Assembly: GCA_022605955.1 (NCBI GenBank)
Contig: JAKCOZ010000014.1
Location: forward strand, 16,312,001-16,376,000
Source: Rallus limicola
Taxonomy: Eukaryota > Chordata > Aves > Gruiformes > Rallidae
DNA length: 64,000 nt
Direction: 5' to 3'
Within the stretch, counting starts at the first letter, position 1. Each line of letters opens with the position of its first letter. The notes beneath the pieces are model-generated. The model did not search any database, had not been told where the DNA came from, and saw only the letters and a program-made list of their open reading frames with translations. Below are positions 52,301-64,000 of this stretch, in pieces. A program made the position numbers and the translations under genes.

Positions 52301-55300
52301 GAACTGTGAAGGAGGCTGAGATGCTCGGGCAGACTGTTGTTCTATGCGGGCTTGGATCTTACTGCTGCCCTCTGCTCTGAAAAATCAACCAGAGACATTC
52401 AGCGGTACTGTGCAACCACATTCAGCTTCTCCAATGTCCTTGTACTAAAGCATCATGTGTGACTTCCTTTTGTACAGATCTCTACTTTGTTTTATAAAGA
52501 TAAAAGTGAATTACAGCTTTCTGTAGGCAATGCTCACTTTCAGTAACAAAGAAGCACATACAGCTACACTGCAAAATGTATTTTCAAATCCAGACGTGGT
52601 TCAGTGGTGCCAAATGCTCTACTTGAAGAACAACTAAGGCTTTAATTTAGCAATTAGTATTTGTATTTAAGAAAAAAGAATAAGCAATCATGGCAATTTA
52701 AAGTAACGACATGATAAAACAAATCCACTCATAACAAAATCCTGCTTAAAACAATCACAGCAAAAGAAACAATTTTCTCACTTGCAATTAAATTATCTCA
52801 AACTGAACTCTCTTAGAGGTCAACCTGACTACAGCAATCACTGCTAAATACAGCAAGCAAGCATTTAATTCCTGTTTCTCATTCCTTTCCTATTATCCCT
52901 TAAAAATAGTTTAAGCTATTTCCTGAGTAGGGAATAGTCTCAGCAACACCACCATGCCTGGCTGTTCAAGTCAGATCAGGTATTTCTTCCTTGTACTGAA
53001 TCAATGATGTGACTGGGATTGTAGGACAGTCAGTATCTTTGGCAGGAAAAAAAGCAAACTGAAATACTTTTTCAGGTCCCTCTAAGGTACACCATAAAGA
53101 AGTTAAAGGGTATGGTGCATTTATCACATAATGCCAAAGCCTTTGGGGGTATGCCTTTACCCACTGCAGCACAGGAGCGGCTTATGTGGACAGGGGAGCT
53201 CAGTTTCGGTTATAGGAGGGTCCCAGTTGAGTTGTGTGCCAGACACTTTGTGCCTGTGAGCTAATCCCACTGAGAAACAGGTTAAACTAGCCTGCCTGGA
53301 TCTTTCTGGGCCTTCACCTAAACTGCTTCTGATATCTGATCCAGTACATTTAGCACTAACTCAGGAATCTCTGTGCCTCACTGAATCGTAGATGTAACCT
53401 CAAAAATTAATCACAGAACCCGTTTCCTTTATCACTGAAACACAGCTATTAGACACACACCCCAATGCAGCTTACACAGTCATTTACAATAGAAGTGAGG
53501 AATTGGGAATACACTCGTTGTATCAAGTGACAAGTAAATGCCAAAGATTGTTTTCAGTGTTAATTATGCTCTTGAAACTACAGAAGATTTTATATAGAGT
53601 AAGTGCAATTACTCTCCCATGATGACCATAAAAACTCTACTCCCACAGAGTGTCAACAGGTCGTTAAAGATCAAAGTGGCCATGAAAAAAAGAGACACTT
53701 CTGATCTAGAAAACTGAATGACTTAGCAAAGCACTATTCCTCCCAACAGGGAGCCCCTATTTTTTACTACCTTGCCTCTACTTGAGAAAATGTGAAACAT
53801 TTTTCACCTCACCAGAGCCAAAACTCAGCGGATCCAAACACCTCACTGTTTGGATCACCCAAAACCTCCTGCACATCCCTTGCGACTTAAGCTTTACCTA
53901 AACAAAGTCCAGCAGAACTTAAATTTGGAATTCAAATTTCATCTATGTTGTGCTCACATCCACTGGACAAGATGAATGCCACATGGATGAGTTTCCACAT
54001 CACCAATTCAGAGGAGTGTTACAGTCCATTTACCTTGAACTCAAGGTGTTCTTGGCAAACTTCCAGCCGACTGTTAAAAGACTCAGCTCACACTCAGCTA
54101 GAAGTTCTGCACAGCAATGAAATTTTTTTTCTTTTATTTTCTAAATGTAAAACTTGTAAAATTATTTAAGAACTTTTTCTTAACAAGGTATTTGAAAACC
54201 TGTTTTCTCTTTAGATCTCAATAACCTGTGGTCCAGTGAAGCTCAAAGAATGTGATCCAGTGACTTCAGGTACTTGCAGAGCAGCAAGACTGCTAAGAAT
54301 ATTCCAACTGCACCCTTTGCAGCATTTGTGAGTGAAGTAAGAACACTGGGTTAGAGAGGCCTTCTGGCCTTAGCAATTCTTCTAAGCAAAACCTCTTAAC
54401 CATTATTTCTGCAGTTCCCCCCCCTCTCCCTCAGCTGGAGTCTCTGGACTTGTGTTCCGCTTCTTATATCACTGATCCAATACAGGGATGAGTGTCTCTT
54501 GTTCCCTAAGAGTCTTATTATTAAAGCGTCAGGACTCCCACAGGAAGCTGTAGGGAACAAACCTAGAAAGTCCAACAATCCTTCTGACAGCCTAATATTT
54601 CCATGGTCTTTTGCAGCAAGAGATTCCTGAAACACATCCCACCCTTCAGCCAGCTTCCAAAGCTTCAGATAATCAGAGGTGTTTCGTTGCAAACTGTAAT
54701 TATGTCCTTTCAGCACTGGAGAATTTACAAATTCTTTACTCTTGGATTCACACTCCTATTTGCATTTTTAGGCAAGATAATTGGCCATGTAAAGCCCATG
54801 AGGCTTAGTAATTAAACATCACTACAAAATAAAAGAAAAAACTGAGTTCTGGTTCAAAAGACAGTCTGAAGAAGAAACTTCAGCAAGAAGTAATCCTCTC
54901 AACAATCCTGTCCCCAGCTTTACCTTGTTTTCTTGACTTGAATGCTGCTACTAAGTTTTTCCAGCACATATTCCCCAGTGTCATGATTGATAATAAGCAC
55001 ACAGTCCTTCTGATATGGCCTTTTATTTCCTTTAAACACAGTCATTGGTGGAGTTGAACCCTGGTATCAAAGAAAGAGCACACATTTGTTTGGTTATATT
55101 ACCCTACCCAAAAGTTTATAAACACTAAGAGAAATGAATATAGGTATTGCTTTGACCAAGAGGCTAAGCAGTTAATGTTTAGTTCCTATAGGCATCATTC
55201 ATTTGAAAAAAGGCAAAAATACAGTTATAGGCAGTAGATCACACGTTTCCTCATAGCAGTATTAGGCCTTTCATCATTTTAAGTGTCTCTGCAGTGACAA

Positions 55301-58300
55301 AACAACTTCTCCATGGTTGCCATTATTTACAGTTCTCATTCCCCAAATGATAACATAACTGAATTTGCATAGCTGGCACTGACAAGTGTCAGAAATCTTC
55401 TTGACATTTCTGCTCTGGAAATTTTGGGTTTGTATAAGGAATAAAGTTCTAATTATTTGTGTAGCGTAACTGTTGCCTAAATAAATATGTGGTCAACTGG
55501 AAAATAATATAAACTGTTTTCCATAAATTGTATATATATTAAATGATATATATATATATTAAGTTATATATACATAAAGCCATATATATGTATGTGTGTG
55601 TGTGTGTATCTATCTATATATGAAAAAGGCAGGATTTTCATAATGGATTACAAGCGACCCTCACAAACTATGTAAGAACAGCTGCCTCTTTCAAAATCAG
55701 ATTAGCATATAGAAGCCATGCAATTATACCACCATGTCTTCTCAAAAGCAATTGGGTATTTTGACACCTTCCAGAAAGTCCCCAAGTCTGCACAATGCTG
55801 TACAGAGCCATAGAAGTCAAACAGCTTAGACTGAGAGGCAATACCTGGTGACACATGCTGGGTAACTGACACTGCTGAGACCATGCTCAACTGTACTGCA
55901 TCCATGCATAGGCTGGCTCTTACACCTGGTTTTGGGGGTTGCAGGAGACAGAATCTATGGTCTGTCTGCACACAGCAGCATGGACACATTGTTGGCTATC
56001 TCAAAAAAGGACATGTCACTCAAAGGGAATGTATGTTCTCAGCTATGAAACCTCCTCAGACTTCCCTGTAATGTACAGCTATCCTACAAAAGAAACAAGT
56101 TTACTTACGTGCAACTTTGCACATGCTGTAGGAAAGCAACCAAAATCAGGGAGAAAAGGAAAAACTGCACTCTTCTACCTTTTATTCTAAATAGAAAAAA
56201 TGCACAATCATATTTTAACCACTCAGAATGCAATTCCTGTTCTCCATGATGCTAATCAATGAGAGTGTGCTTGAATTTAAAACACCTTTGGGAACATAAG
56301 GGTGAAAATTCTGAATTCCCAAAGATACAGTAAGAGCTACAGATATGTTTCAGAAATGATGTCTCAAGAAAGTCTAGTCTTCAAAAGGCATTTCACACTT
56401 TTATCATTCCTACCTTTAAGAGAGGAAAGCAACATTTAAGAGGATAAAAAGCAAGCTGAAAGCCAAATCCTGCTTGCTGTTGACAGCTAAGTCAGGAAAC
56501 TTATAATGCACAAATTTAATGAAAATTGATCAAAGTTTGTTGGCGATCATTCTCCTGCCCAGAAGCCTCGTAACTCAGCAAAGACTGTGATTTTGGCTAA
56601 AAAAATAGGCAGAAATGGAACCCCACTTAAGCAAATGAACATCCTCACCCTTCTACTTAAAACTAAATATTTAGTTTTTATGTTAGTGCCTAAATAACAC
56701 TGGCTTATTGCTTCAGCTGATTATAGGATAGAAGGAGGTAGGTGAGCCACGTGACATTTAATCGATTGGTTGCTTTCATGCTTGATGTTTTTTTAAACAA
56801 ACAGAAATTCTTTACTTCCTTGACCGAGACTGTTCATCAAATATTAAAGCTCCTAAATCCACATGTAGAAATAGTACTTCCATTTATCTAAGCAGCAAGG
56901 GACAGCAAAATGCCTCCACTGAACAAATTATCAGAGATATCCTCAGGGACCATACAATTTAAAAAAAAGAAATCCACAACCTAGAATCTGAATCCTATTG
57001 AGCTGTTGAGCAACTGATAACCAAGGCAGGATCCAAGAAATTCAGTTAGTCTTTTCAGGATGATATGATGTTAAAACTTCTCACTCTTTTCCAGCACACT
57101 CAGCGGTTTTTTTGAGCTCTTTCCCTTGGAACAACACGTGCAGAGTGGCTGCATTCAGTACAGCTAGCTGCCTAGGCCTCCAAAGCATAATCTAAGTTTA
57201 AAGCTGTTCATGCTCAAGGGAAGACAATGAAATGAAACTCACCGGTACTGAGATTCAGAAAGGGTCATTACAATTGGTGTTCAACACAGAAGATGAATGA
57301 AAACACTGTTTCCAGTCAATCCAAGATGACTGTGCTATTAATTGTATTGTTACCTGCTCTCAAATAGCACTACCATGCTCATTGTTTTTATAGACAAAAA
57401 ACCCAGTAAGTAACTTCCCGCTGCACTAAAGGTGACCAAAGCCACATAAAAAGCAGGAGAAGGGGAAAGCTGGCTAAAGCCTCATTCAGTGAGAATTATC
57501 CAAGTACCATCACCCGCTAATTAAAACCACCAACATGCTAGAGTAACACCAAAAGGATTACCAAAAGGATCTGACACACAGCTTCCAAACCGACTGCTGG
57601 CCCCCTGCAACCACCAAACCCATCAATGCCTGTGAACTCTGGTTTATTGGCTTGACACACAACATTAACTTAAGCTAATAAACAAATCCAGTTCCAGCAT
57701 GCAAGCACTTTCTTTTGTTTTGGTAAGGAAACCACTGAACCTTCAATTACAAAACAGCTGCACCTATAAACAGTTTCATCACTTTACTGCTGCATGGCTG
57801 TCATCCTCACACAGTAGATATTTATGGCATAATTTGAGGAGGAAGTAGATGGGAAACCACTTCATTGCCACTCACCAGAACCTCCCCTCTCACTTTCACT
57901 CATAAAGATAAAAGCCCTCTATGCTATCTGTGTATGCTTTAGTAACAGGAAGAATATACTTACAGGTCTATCTGTGGCTTTTGAATATCAAACCTTGATT
58001 AAAGCCCAAATTACCCTGCCTTTCTTCATTAAGCCACGGCACAAAAAAGGGATGGAAAGCAGGTACAGAGCTTCAGCTAACAGTAAAAGCGATCTTGTTA
58101 TTTGAGGAAGAGTAGGAATGGAGGGATCAAAAGTGAAGAACAGACTGCAACCTTCCAAACATAACCCTTTACAAAGACACAACTGAACAGTGCTTTTGTA
58201 AGGGAACACACTATGTGTCTGGCTGCTCAAATATCGAAACCATTTGCATTAACAAAAATGAATGTGAAAATAACATTTACACTGTTACACTGTAACTACA

Positions 58301-61300
58301 TTACAAATTTGTTGGAGAGAAAAGAAGGATGCATAGGTAAGACACTTACTGGAATATGTGGCAAAGTGATCGTTACGTCATCTCCTTTACCCACTTGGAG
58401 GTCCCCCTCACAGGATGTATCGATCGACGCTGGCTTAAAGTCATCTAAAGAGGAAGACAATTGTGATTACATTTCTTAGAGTCTTCAGAAGTGCCACCCT
58501 GCCCTGCACAGAGTCACTGCACATTTACTGCCACCAAAGGGAATGCTAAAATACATGCTAGTGTTTACAGCGCTAGGAGGGGAATAATGCACCAGTACAA
58601 CGTGTCATACGATGGTACCAGACTCTAAACTGCCTTTTCAAAATGGAAATAAGGTTCTAGACCTTGAGTTTGAAGACTAAAACCAGACTTCTCCAAACTT
58701 CAGGCTTTGAGTGAGAATTTTGCAGGCATGTGTAAAACTGTACCACGCGTCTCAAAAGAGTATCAACTTCAAGGCCCAGAGCTCCGAGTGACTCCGGACA
58801 ATTCCAAACCTGAGAACGCATTCTGTGACAAAGACTAATTTAGTGACACCAACTTATTTAGCCTTACTGATATTTCTGGCTATTTAACAGCCATCTTGCT
58901 TCCACAATACCACCTGAAGGGTAAAGGAGACCTCAGATCTCACCTGTAAGGAAAAAAGAGGTGACTGATCTTACTTCATCAGGCTCCATGCTAGTCCAAA
59001 GCCACTGTGGATGGGAAGCATGACTAAGGTGAGAGACTGTAATGGCTTTAAACTAACCTTGAATTATTTTTACTGCATTGTATAGAGTGCTTTGTACCCC
59101 TAAACAAGGTACTTCTGTTAGTGTATATACTTGAACAAGAATAATCTAATTTATAAAAGTATTGCCCCCTCTTATTATCTGTCATGCTGATGAGCTGAAA
59201 GAAACTATCAACCTGTAATTCTTTGACAGAGGCTTTAGGCAAAGTGAAGTAAGAGCAGTCATATAGCATTGTTTGTTTTTACACTAAACCTCCATTCAAT
59301 TCTACCATCTCTGGATACAAAGGGGTACAATCCTGTTCATAATCAAGGCTTTTAATTATTGCATTAGTTAAGAAATTAATATCTCAGGGGAAAAAAAATC
59401 AAAATACAATTCCCCTATGAAAAGCACATTTGCAGGGAAAAAAACCCTCCAAAACAAAAACTCAGCTTGTAACAAATTCTCATTAGGGGACATTAATGTC
59501 TAATTGAGTTTTACCCTGACAGCACAACAAACAGAATCAGGCACACTTCACTTAATCCTCATGCCTGAACTGCCAGACCAAATCATACCCTTCATTTTCA
59601 TCTGAGCAATCTATTTCTAGCTATTGTTTCCCACCTACTTTATGTGCAAGCTTGCTAAATAAAACAAACCAGCTGTACAAAAGCTAGTGCCTTTGCCAAA
59701 AAAGGATCAAGAGTTTCAACAGCACAGCCACTAAATTAAAAGGAGTACCACTATCACACTTCTTTCTTTGTTATCAGCAAAACATAGTCACTGTAAAGAA
59801 ATACTCAACAAGTTGTTTTCATTTGGTTAGCTTACTAACGAGGTGTATATGCTTGGCTACTCATGCTGCAGATCCAGCACACATATGTCCCTCCAAATGT
59901 ACCAAGAATCCTTTTTCCAAAAGTCACATGTTTTTAAGATGTGTTTTTTAGGGATAATCCAGGTTTTTTTCAGTACAGTATTTCATAAACATTACTGAAA
60001 GGAATGAAGTATTTTAAGAAGGCTGAAACAAATTTAGCCTACAAAATCCTCTTATTGTAGTTTGTGTGAAGAGGATTACAGGAACAATATAATGCTTAGA
60101 TCCCAGATAAATAATTCCAGATCAACAATTAGAAAAAACAATTATAACCAAGAAATGATTTTCACTTGAAAGTCACAGATGGAAAGCACAGAATACAGAA
60201 AGCTCTTTTGAAATAAAACTGCATTCTTCCAGTTGTAGTCTGAAGAGCTCTGGCTTTGGAATCCCTTAAGAAAGTGATTATTGAAACACTTTCAATTCTA
60301 GAAATCCAGTGTATTTTCATCTGGGTAAGAATAATCATACATTTAATGCATACACTATCAAACAACCACCTCACTTGAAAGTGGGCTATTTAAAATTTTT
60401 TTATTTATAAATGGAGATTTGCTAGTATGTTAGTGCTGGATAAAACTGTTCTGCCTTATGTATAAACAGTTAAATGTACCAAACATATGGCATGGTGTTT
60501 TTTGGCATGGTGTAATTACGTATAGCCAGAGGGGTGAAACACAGAAAATTTTAGTGTTAAGCCCGTAGACAGAGTTTACTATTGAGCAAAATAGCTTTGC
60601 CTCAGTCATTGACCATCTGCTTGAGTAACAGCTCAATCTAGAAAACAGTTCTTTCAAGTTGCACTTGGGTGACTAATACCACCAAAATTACTTACTCGTA
60701 GTGCATGAATCCAGGCCATGGGCCTAGGATTATTCATCATAAACAAAAAAAATCCCCTTACTTTTAACTGTAGAGATTCCCCATCTTAATACAAAGCTAT
60801 TGCAAGTAAGTTTAGTATTGCCTTCATTTACTGCTGGTGATTTACTAACCCTTTCAAATCCTGGACTCATCTAGGGGATGAAAAAGCAATGGCTTGCCAC
60901 AGAATTCAAGTACAGAGATACAGTGAGCTCCTCTTCTAAACAATCTTCTAATACGAAATTAAATGTACTCAATTAGTGGCTGTAATAATTAATATCTGGT
61001 GTCTTAAAAAAAACCCCAAACATGTATTATTCCAATTATCCAAAAAGTTCACAACCACTGAAGATCCTATCTCAGATGTTATCTTATTAAGCTGTACTGC
61101 ATGCGCTTGAGTAATTTCTGTTTGCTTTCCTAGGAAGTGACTTACCGGCAGGCCAGGGACAGGGGCAGTCAGCACTGCCAGGGACGAGGCTGCTGGGTTA
61201 CACATTGCCTCATCGCAAAAATAACCAGCTAAAAGAACTAATAATCCAACTGCGGGTGCCTGGGCTGCCTGCCGACCAGCCCTGCTCCTCTCCAGGCATG

Positions 61301-62093
61301 CTTGCCAGGCCAAGACCTGTGGTGGCCTGTCCCGAGCCTAAAATAACACAAGCAAGCTACCCTCTCATGGAGAGGACCGCTTTGTGCACCCAAGGGACTG
61401 GGATTCACGCACATTCCGTAAAGAAACTTCGTCCTCCCTGGCCTGCCTCACTCAAACCTTCTCCCTGCCAGCGCTCTCGGCCGGCATCCACCTTCCCCTT
61501 CTCCCCTCACGCTGCCCGGCGGAGACGGTCACCTCTGCGGGAAAAAGACTCGTGGGAGGGAAGAGAGGGACCGGGAAGATAGGCGGGTCAGGGGACGGGC
61601 GCGCAGGGGGGAGGAAAGCTGGGGTGACGGTGCGAAGGAGGAGGTGAGGAGCAAGGGAGGTAAGGGTAACAGGAAAGCTTCGTTGTGGCGGGGTGAAGGA
61701 TCCCCAGTCCGGCGGGGAGGGGACGGCCCTTAACGGGTAAAGCCGCGGCGGGACCCCGGGAGGAAACCTTGGTGATGGTGGCGGGGCGCTGCGCAGGTGC
61801 CGCCCCCGCACCGCGAGGCTGCCCGACGGGAAGGGGTCTGAGGACAGGGGGCTCGCCGGCAGGAGGAGTGGGCGCGGCAGAACGAGAAGTGCCGCCGCGG
61901 TAGGCGGCGGGGAGACGGCGCGGGAGGAGAGGGGGGAAGAAGGGGCGGCCACAGCGGAGCCCGCCGGGAGGGAGAGAGGGTGGTGCTCACAGCGGATGGT
62001 GTGGAAAGAGGCCTTGGGCCGCCGCTCGAAACTCTCGCCCAGCTGCAGCGGGTGCTCCTCCTTATCCAGCAGCGAGTTCGCCGAGCCGTTCAT
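43334..62093 (-). CDS. EAF1: ELL-associated factor 1, complete spliced CDS
   Basis: The six coding exons are 61991-62093, 58350-58444, 54924-55060, 52210-52376, 45370-45600 and 43334-43380 (103, 95, 137, 167, 231 and 47 bases). They total 260 codons, 259 amino acids plus TAG, against about 268 in human (from memory). Intron phases are 1, 0, 2, 1, 1 and all have GT-AG ends. Residues 1-112 form the ELL-binding EAF domain ([20 protein letters not shown]..., [35 protein letters not shown]). A proline/serine linker follows ([20 protein letters not shown]), then a serine- and acid-rich activation region ([20 protein letters not shown]) and the tail [14 protein letters not shown]. The protein binds ELL/ELL2 and stimulates Pol II elongation in the nucleus. 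The serine-rich tail and the QLMNTLRNDLQL block favour EAF1 over EAF2. The start has A at -3. Confidence 0.97.
43381..45369 (-). other. EAF1 intron 5
   Basis: About 2.0 kb, donor GTAAGT (45369 leftwards) and acceptor CATAG. A G-run near 44510-44520 and no transposon recognised. Confidence 0.85.
45370..45600 (-). CDS. EAF1: EAF1 coding exon 5 (serine-rich activation region)
   Basis: 231 bases. The acceptor is ATTTCAG and the donor GTAAGT. It reads [20 protein letters not shown], then more S/D/E repeats, then [19 protein letters not shown] and [10 protein letters not shown]. The serine-acidic block is the transactivation region of the family. Confidence 0.97.
45601..52209 (-). other. EAF1 intron 4
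   Basis: About 6.6 kb, donor GTAAAG and acceptor TATTTCAG. It contains short TG/TA runs near 48728 and a (TTG)n run at 51827-51847. No CR1 and no coding block recognised. Confidence 0.85.
51827..51847. repeat. (TTG)n microsatellite in EAF1 intron 4
   Basis: Seven perfect TTG triplets on the plus strand (CAA on the transcribed RNA). Confidence 0.9.
52210..52376 (-). CDS. EAF1: EAF1 coding exon 4 (proline/serine linker)
   Basis: 167 bases, acceptor TTTTTCAG, donor GTAAAG. It completes an Arg codon, then [40 protein letters not shown] and [15 protein letters not shown]. The proline run before FRAPTKP is shorter than the one I recall in mammalian EAF1, which accounts for much of the length difference. 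Confidence 0.96.
52377..54923 (-). other. EAF1 intron 3
   Basis: About 2.5 kb, donor GTAAAG and acceptor TTTCAG. No repeat or exon recognised. Confidence 0.85.
54924..55060 (-). CDS. EAF1: EAF1 coding exon 3
   Basis: 137 bases, acceptor ATACCAG, donor GTAAAG. It reads [20 protein letters not shown], then [20 protein letters not shown] and QVKKT plus two bases of an Arg codon. This is the core of the ELL-interaction domain and nearly invariant in vertebrates (family knowledge). Confidence 0.97.
55061..58349 (-). other. EAF1 intron 2
   Basis: About 3.3 kb, donor GTAAGT and acceptor ACCAG. Contains a compound TA/TG microsatellite at 55528-55621. No transposon or exon recognised. Confidence 0.85.
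55528..55621. repeat. Compound (TA)n/(TG)n microsatellite
   Basis: About 90 bases of interrupted TA repeats, passing into TATG, TG and then TATC-type units. Located in EAF1 intron 2. Confidence 0.9.
58350..58444 (-). CDS. EAF1: EAF1 coding exon 2
   Basis: 95 bases, acceptor TCTTTAG, donor GTAAGT. It completes a Tyr codon, then [20 protein letters not shown] and [11 protein letters not shown]. Part of the EAF domain. Confidence 0.96.
58445..61990 (-). other. EAF1 intron 1
   Basis: About 3.5 kb, donor GTGAGC and acceptor TCTTTAG. Its 5' end lies in the CpG island. No CR1 seen. Several open frames there are GC-driven shadows. Confidence 0.85.
61991..62093 (-). CDS. EAF1: EAF1 coding exon 1
   Basis: 103 bases encoding [34 protein letters not shown] and the first base of a Tyr codon, then GTGAGC. 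The start has ACC ATG context. Reading past the donor gives a longer false frame. Confidence 0.96.
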
Positions 62094-62096
62094 GGT

Positions 62097-62126
62097 CCCG
62101 GTCCCAGTCCCGTCCCCTCCCTTCCC
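62097..62126 (-). promoter_or_regulatory. G-quadruplex motif in EAF1 5' leader
   Basis: On the minus (sense) strand, six G-tracts of 3-4 bases are separated by loops of 1-3 bases (tracts at 62124-62126, 62119-62121, 62114-62117, 62109-62111, 62103-62105, 62097-62099). The last ends three bases before the start codon. It meets the standard G4 pattern with two tracts to spare. Its presence in the RNA depends on the transcription start lying upstream. Confidence 0.7.
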
Positions 62127-62500
62127 GGCCCGGCCGGTCCCTTCCTCTCCTCCGTGCGCTGCCGCCCGGCGCCCTTCCGGGTGCCGAGTGCAGCTGGGAA
62201 ACTGCTCCGGGGCCGAGCGGCGGCGGGTATCGCGGGGCGAGGAGGGGGAGCTGGGCTGGGGTTGCTGTCACCGCGGAGGGGACGCGGGTGCCGGGAGGGG
62301 CGTCCCTCAGAAGAGGTGAGGGAGGGGGGAATCCGGGACTCCCCGCCCTCGGGACGGCGGGGCAGGAGGGGCCTTCCCTCGCGGGCTGTGCAGCGCGGCG
62401 GTGGCGGCTCCGGCCCCTTCGAGGAAAAGGCTGTTGGCGGGAAGCCGATTTCCCTGCGGGGGCACGGGGTGGGGGGGCTTGCGCGGTGGCGTTACCTGTT

Positions 62501-64000
62501 TGCGGGTTTAGGGGTCCAGCTTTAATCCCTTAAACACTTCAAAAAGCTCTTTTGCGAGGTAAACATTGGCTGTTCAAACCACGTTTCTCGCGCTAGTTTC
62601 CCACCACAGCGTTTTCCGAGAGCAGGTGGGTCAGTGGAAGGTCTAACCCGGGTTATTTCCGTTTTCCTAGCTTGTCGTATGGAGAAATATAAACGCTGAT
62701 CATTTTGCAGCCTGCTAGGCACTCAGTGGGATTTTTGCTGATCAAGCTTTTTAAGAAGATAGATTTTTTTTTTCAAGGGAACCACCTTTCTGTGAACTTT
62801 TCTGTTGTTTTGAAGGAAAAAGAGTGTTATCTGTCTCCTGTGAAGCTGGACAAAACTTTTGATGGCTCTTTATTTCTTTTCTGCACATTGGTATTTTACA
62901 TTCGTGTTTGTATCATGTCAGATGAAATACATAAACGATGTACTATTTTTTTGCTTTAGGGAGGCATATTGTTTGGTATATTCTTTTTTATTTCCACTGA
63001 TGCCCAGTTCTGGGTGTTGCATTTTGTCTGCCTGGGTTTCCCTGAGAGCTACTGAGCCATCTTCTCTGGAGATACTTAAGACCAGTCTGGATTATTATCT
63101 GTGGGATCCGTCCTAGAGAACCTGCTTTGCCAGGGCGGCTGGACTTGATCTCTTGAGGTCCCTTCTAACCCCGGCGATTCTGTGATTCCAGGATCTGGAT
63201 GGTTGTAGCAAGACAGGGGCCAGAACTAGTTTACCATCAAAGAAAAGATTTGGATCCCTTCCAAGCCTATGCAGAGCTCTTTTCATTGCACTGTTTTTGT
63301 CATTCTGGACATAAAAACCACCTGTGGTTATTAAAACTGTCAGGGGTCCTCAGAAGGAGACAGTGGAAAGAGTGCTGATGCAGGCCAGCTATGAGCATTT
63401 GGTAACTACTGGTTTTCCTCTCTAGTTTGAGTGGTGTGGCACTATAAATACTTAAGTTTTCACTGGAGGTGAGAGAAGGAAAGAAGAATACTAACGTGAA
63501 TACAGGTTGTTTCACCAACTTTAACGGGACTTTAAAATGTCACCTGTTTTTCCAGTTACGATTTTTCTGAGGTGTTCTAATTAGAGTTAACAAGAAACAA
63601 TATCCTCTGTTTGCTTTTGAAGTCAGTTGTAGTAAAGATAAGCGTAGAGCTGCACCGTATTTCTCTTATTAGGCAGCTTTCTAGGATTCAGAGGGAAGGC
63701 TAGAGGACCTACCTGATCTTCCTTCATTGACAGCAGTGTGATGTTGTGTGCAGTTGTTAGTTTCAATGGAGGATTTCTGAAAATAAGAGAAATCTGATGT
63801 CACTGCAGTCCATCCATTAGGATAGATCATAACAAGTAAAATCATAACAAGTGCACGTTTTAACTCTAGTTTTTTTTCTTCTGTTTTTAGATCCTTGGTT
63901 ATTTTACCTACTTTAAGTGATGGAAGCATTCACTAAAGAAGAAAAATTACTCTGGGATCTTTGGCATTCATATTTGCATGAAAGAATCTAGGATGTTCCA
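62501..64000. other. Region upstream of EAF1
   Basis: AT-richer sequence to the window edge, with one CR1 fragment. A good splice-acceptor-like pyrimidine tract ending TTTTTAG lies at about 63869-63888 on the plus strand, followed by an ATG at 63920 with a 23-codon frame (begins MEAFTKEEKLLWDLWHSYLH). It does not match METTL6 as I remember it, so I do not call a gene. Confidence 0.5.
63041..63190 (+). mobile_element. CR1 LINE fragment, 3' end, plus orientation
   Basis: It carries the reverse-transcriptase C-terminal words (SLEILKTSLDYYLWD in the plus frame near 63070-63110) and the 3'UTR tail 'gaggtcccttctaaccccggcgattctgtgattcc'. Similar to the 33.9-kb subfamily, in the opposite orientation. 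5'-truncated and inactive. Confidence 0.88.

Larger units (their letters stand above)
61440..62500 (-). promoter_or_regulatory. EAF1 CpG island promoter, possibly bidirectional
   Basis: A CpG-dense block of about 1 kb covers the EAF1 start codon, the 5'UTR, and both flanks. An ETS-type site (CCGGAAG on the minus strand, 62174-62180) lies about 80 bases upstream of the ATG and no TATA box is seen. In mammals EAF1 starts head-to-head with METTL6 (from memory). The island extends beyond the EAF1 start to the right, which would fit a shared promoter, but I could not confirm any METTL6 exon in the remaining 1.5 kb. Confidence 0.75.

Overview
The window looks like avian nuclear DNA, or at least sauropsid DNA. 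It has spliced vertebrate genes with GT-AG introns and two GC-rich TATA-less promoter islands. Its interspersed repeats are nearly all CR1 retroposons, 5'-truncated and ending in the CR1 3' octamers (ATTCTRTG-type). I see no SINE/L1-dominated mammalian landscape and no bacterial-style operons. The repeat type points to a bird, but turtle or crocodilian is not excluded.

I could reconstruct two protein-coding genes exon by exon, both on the minus strand. MTURN (maturin) has three coding exons, at 27798-27959, 21603-21725 and 15418-15528. They join in frame to 131 codons, the usual length of the family. EAF1 (ELL-associated factor 1) has six coding exons between 62093 and 43334. They join in frame to 259 codons. 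All seven introns have GT..AG ends and the phases agree across every junction.

Layout: 1-13.5 kb is intergenic, with one CR1 and several microsatellites. 13.5-28.1 kb is MTURN: a long 3'UTR, two introns and a CpG-rich promoter. 28.1-41.3 kb is intergenic, with four CR1 copies and a possible conserved noncoding stretch near its right end. 41.3-62.2 kb is EAF1, with a long 3'UTR, five introns and a CpG-island promoter. 62.2-64 kb is upstream of EAF1, with one CR1 and no gene I can confirm. All six CR1 copies I recognise lie outside the two transcription units.

MTURN is a small acidic cytoplasmic regulator of neural and haematopoietic differentiation. EAF1 is a nuclear cofactor of the ELL elongation factors. 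I know of no functional link between them. In human they lie on different chromosomes (7p and 3p, from memory), so their adjacency here is one of the more interesting features. Others are an apparently templated ~45-bp insertion inside a CR1, a six-tract G-quadruplex motif directly before the EAF1 start codon, and a perfect 12-bp inverted repeat upstream of MTURN. I found no new coding system. Most long open frames in the window are GC-island or antisense shadows.
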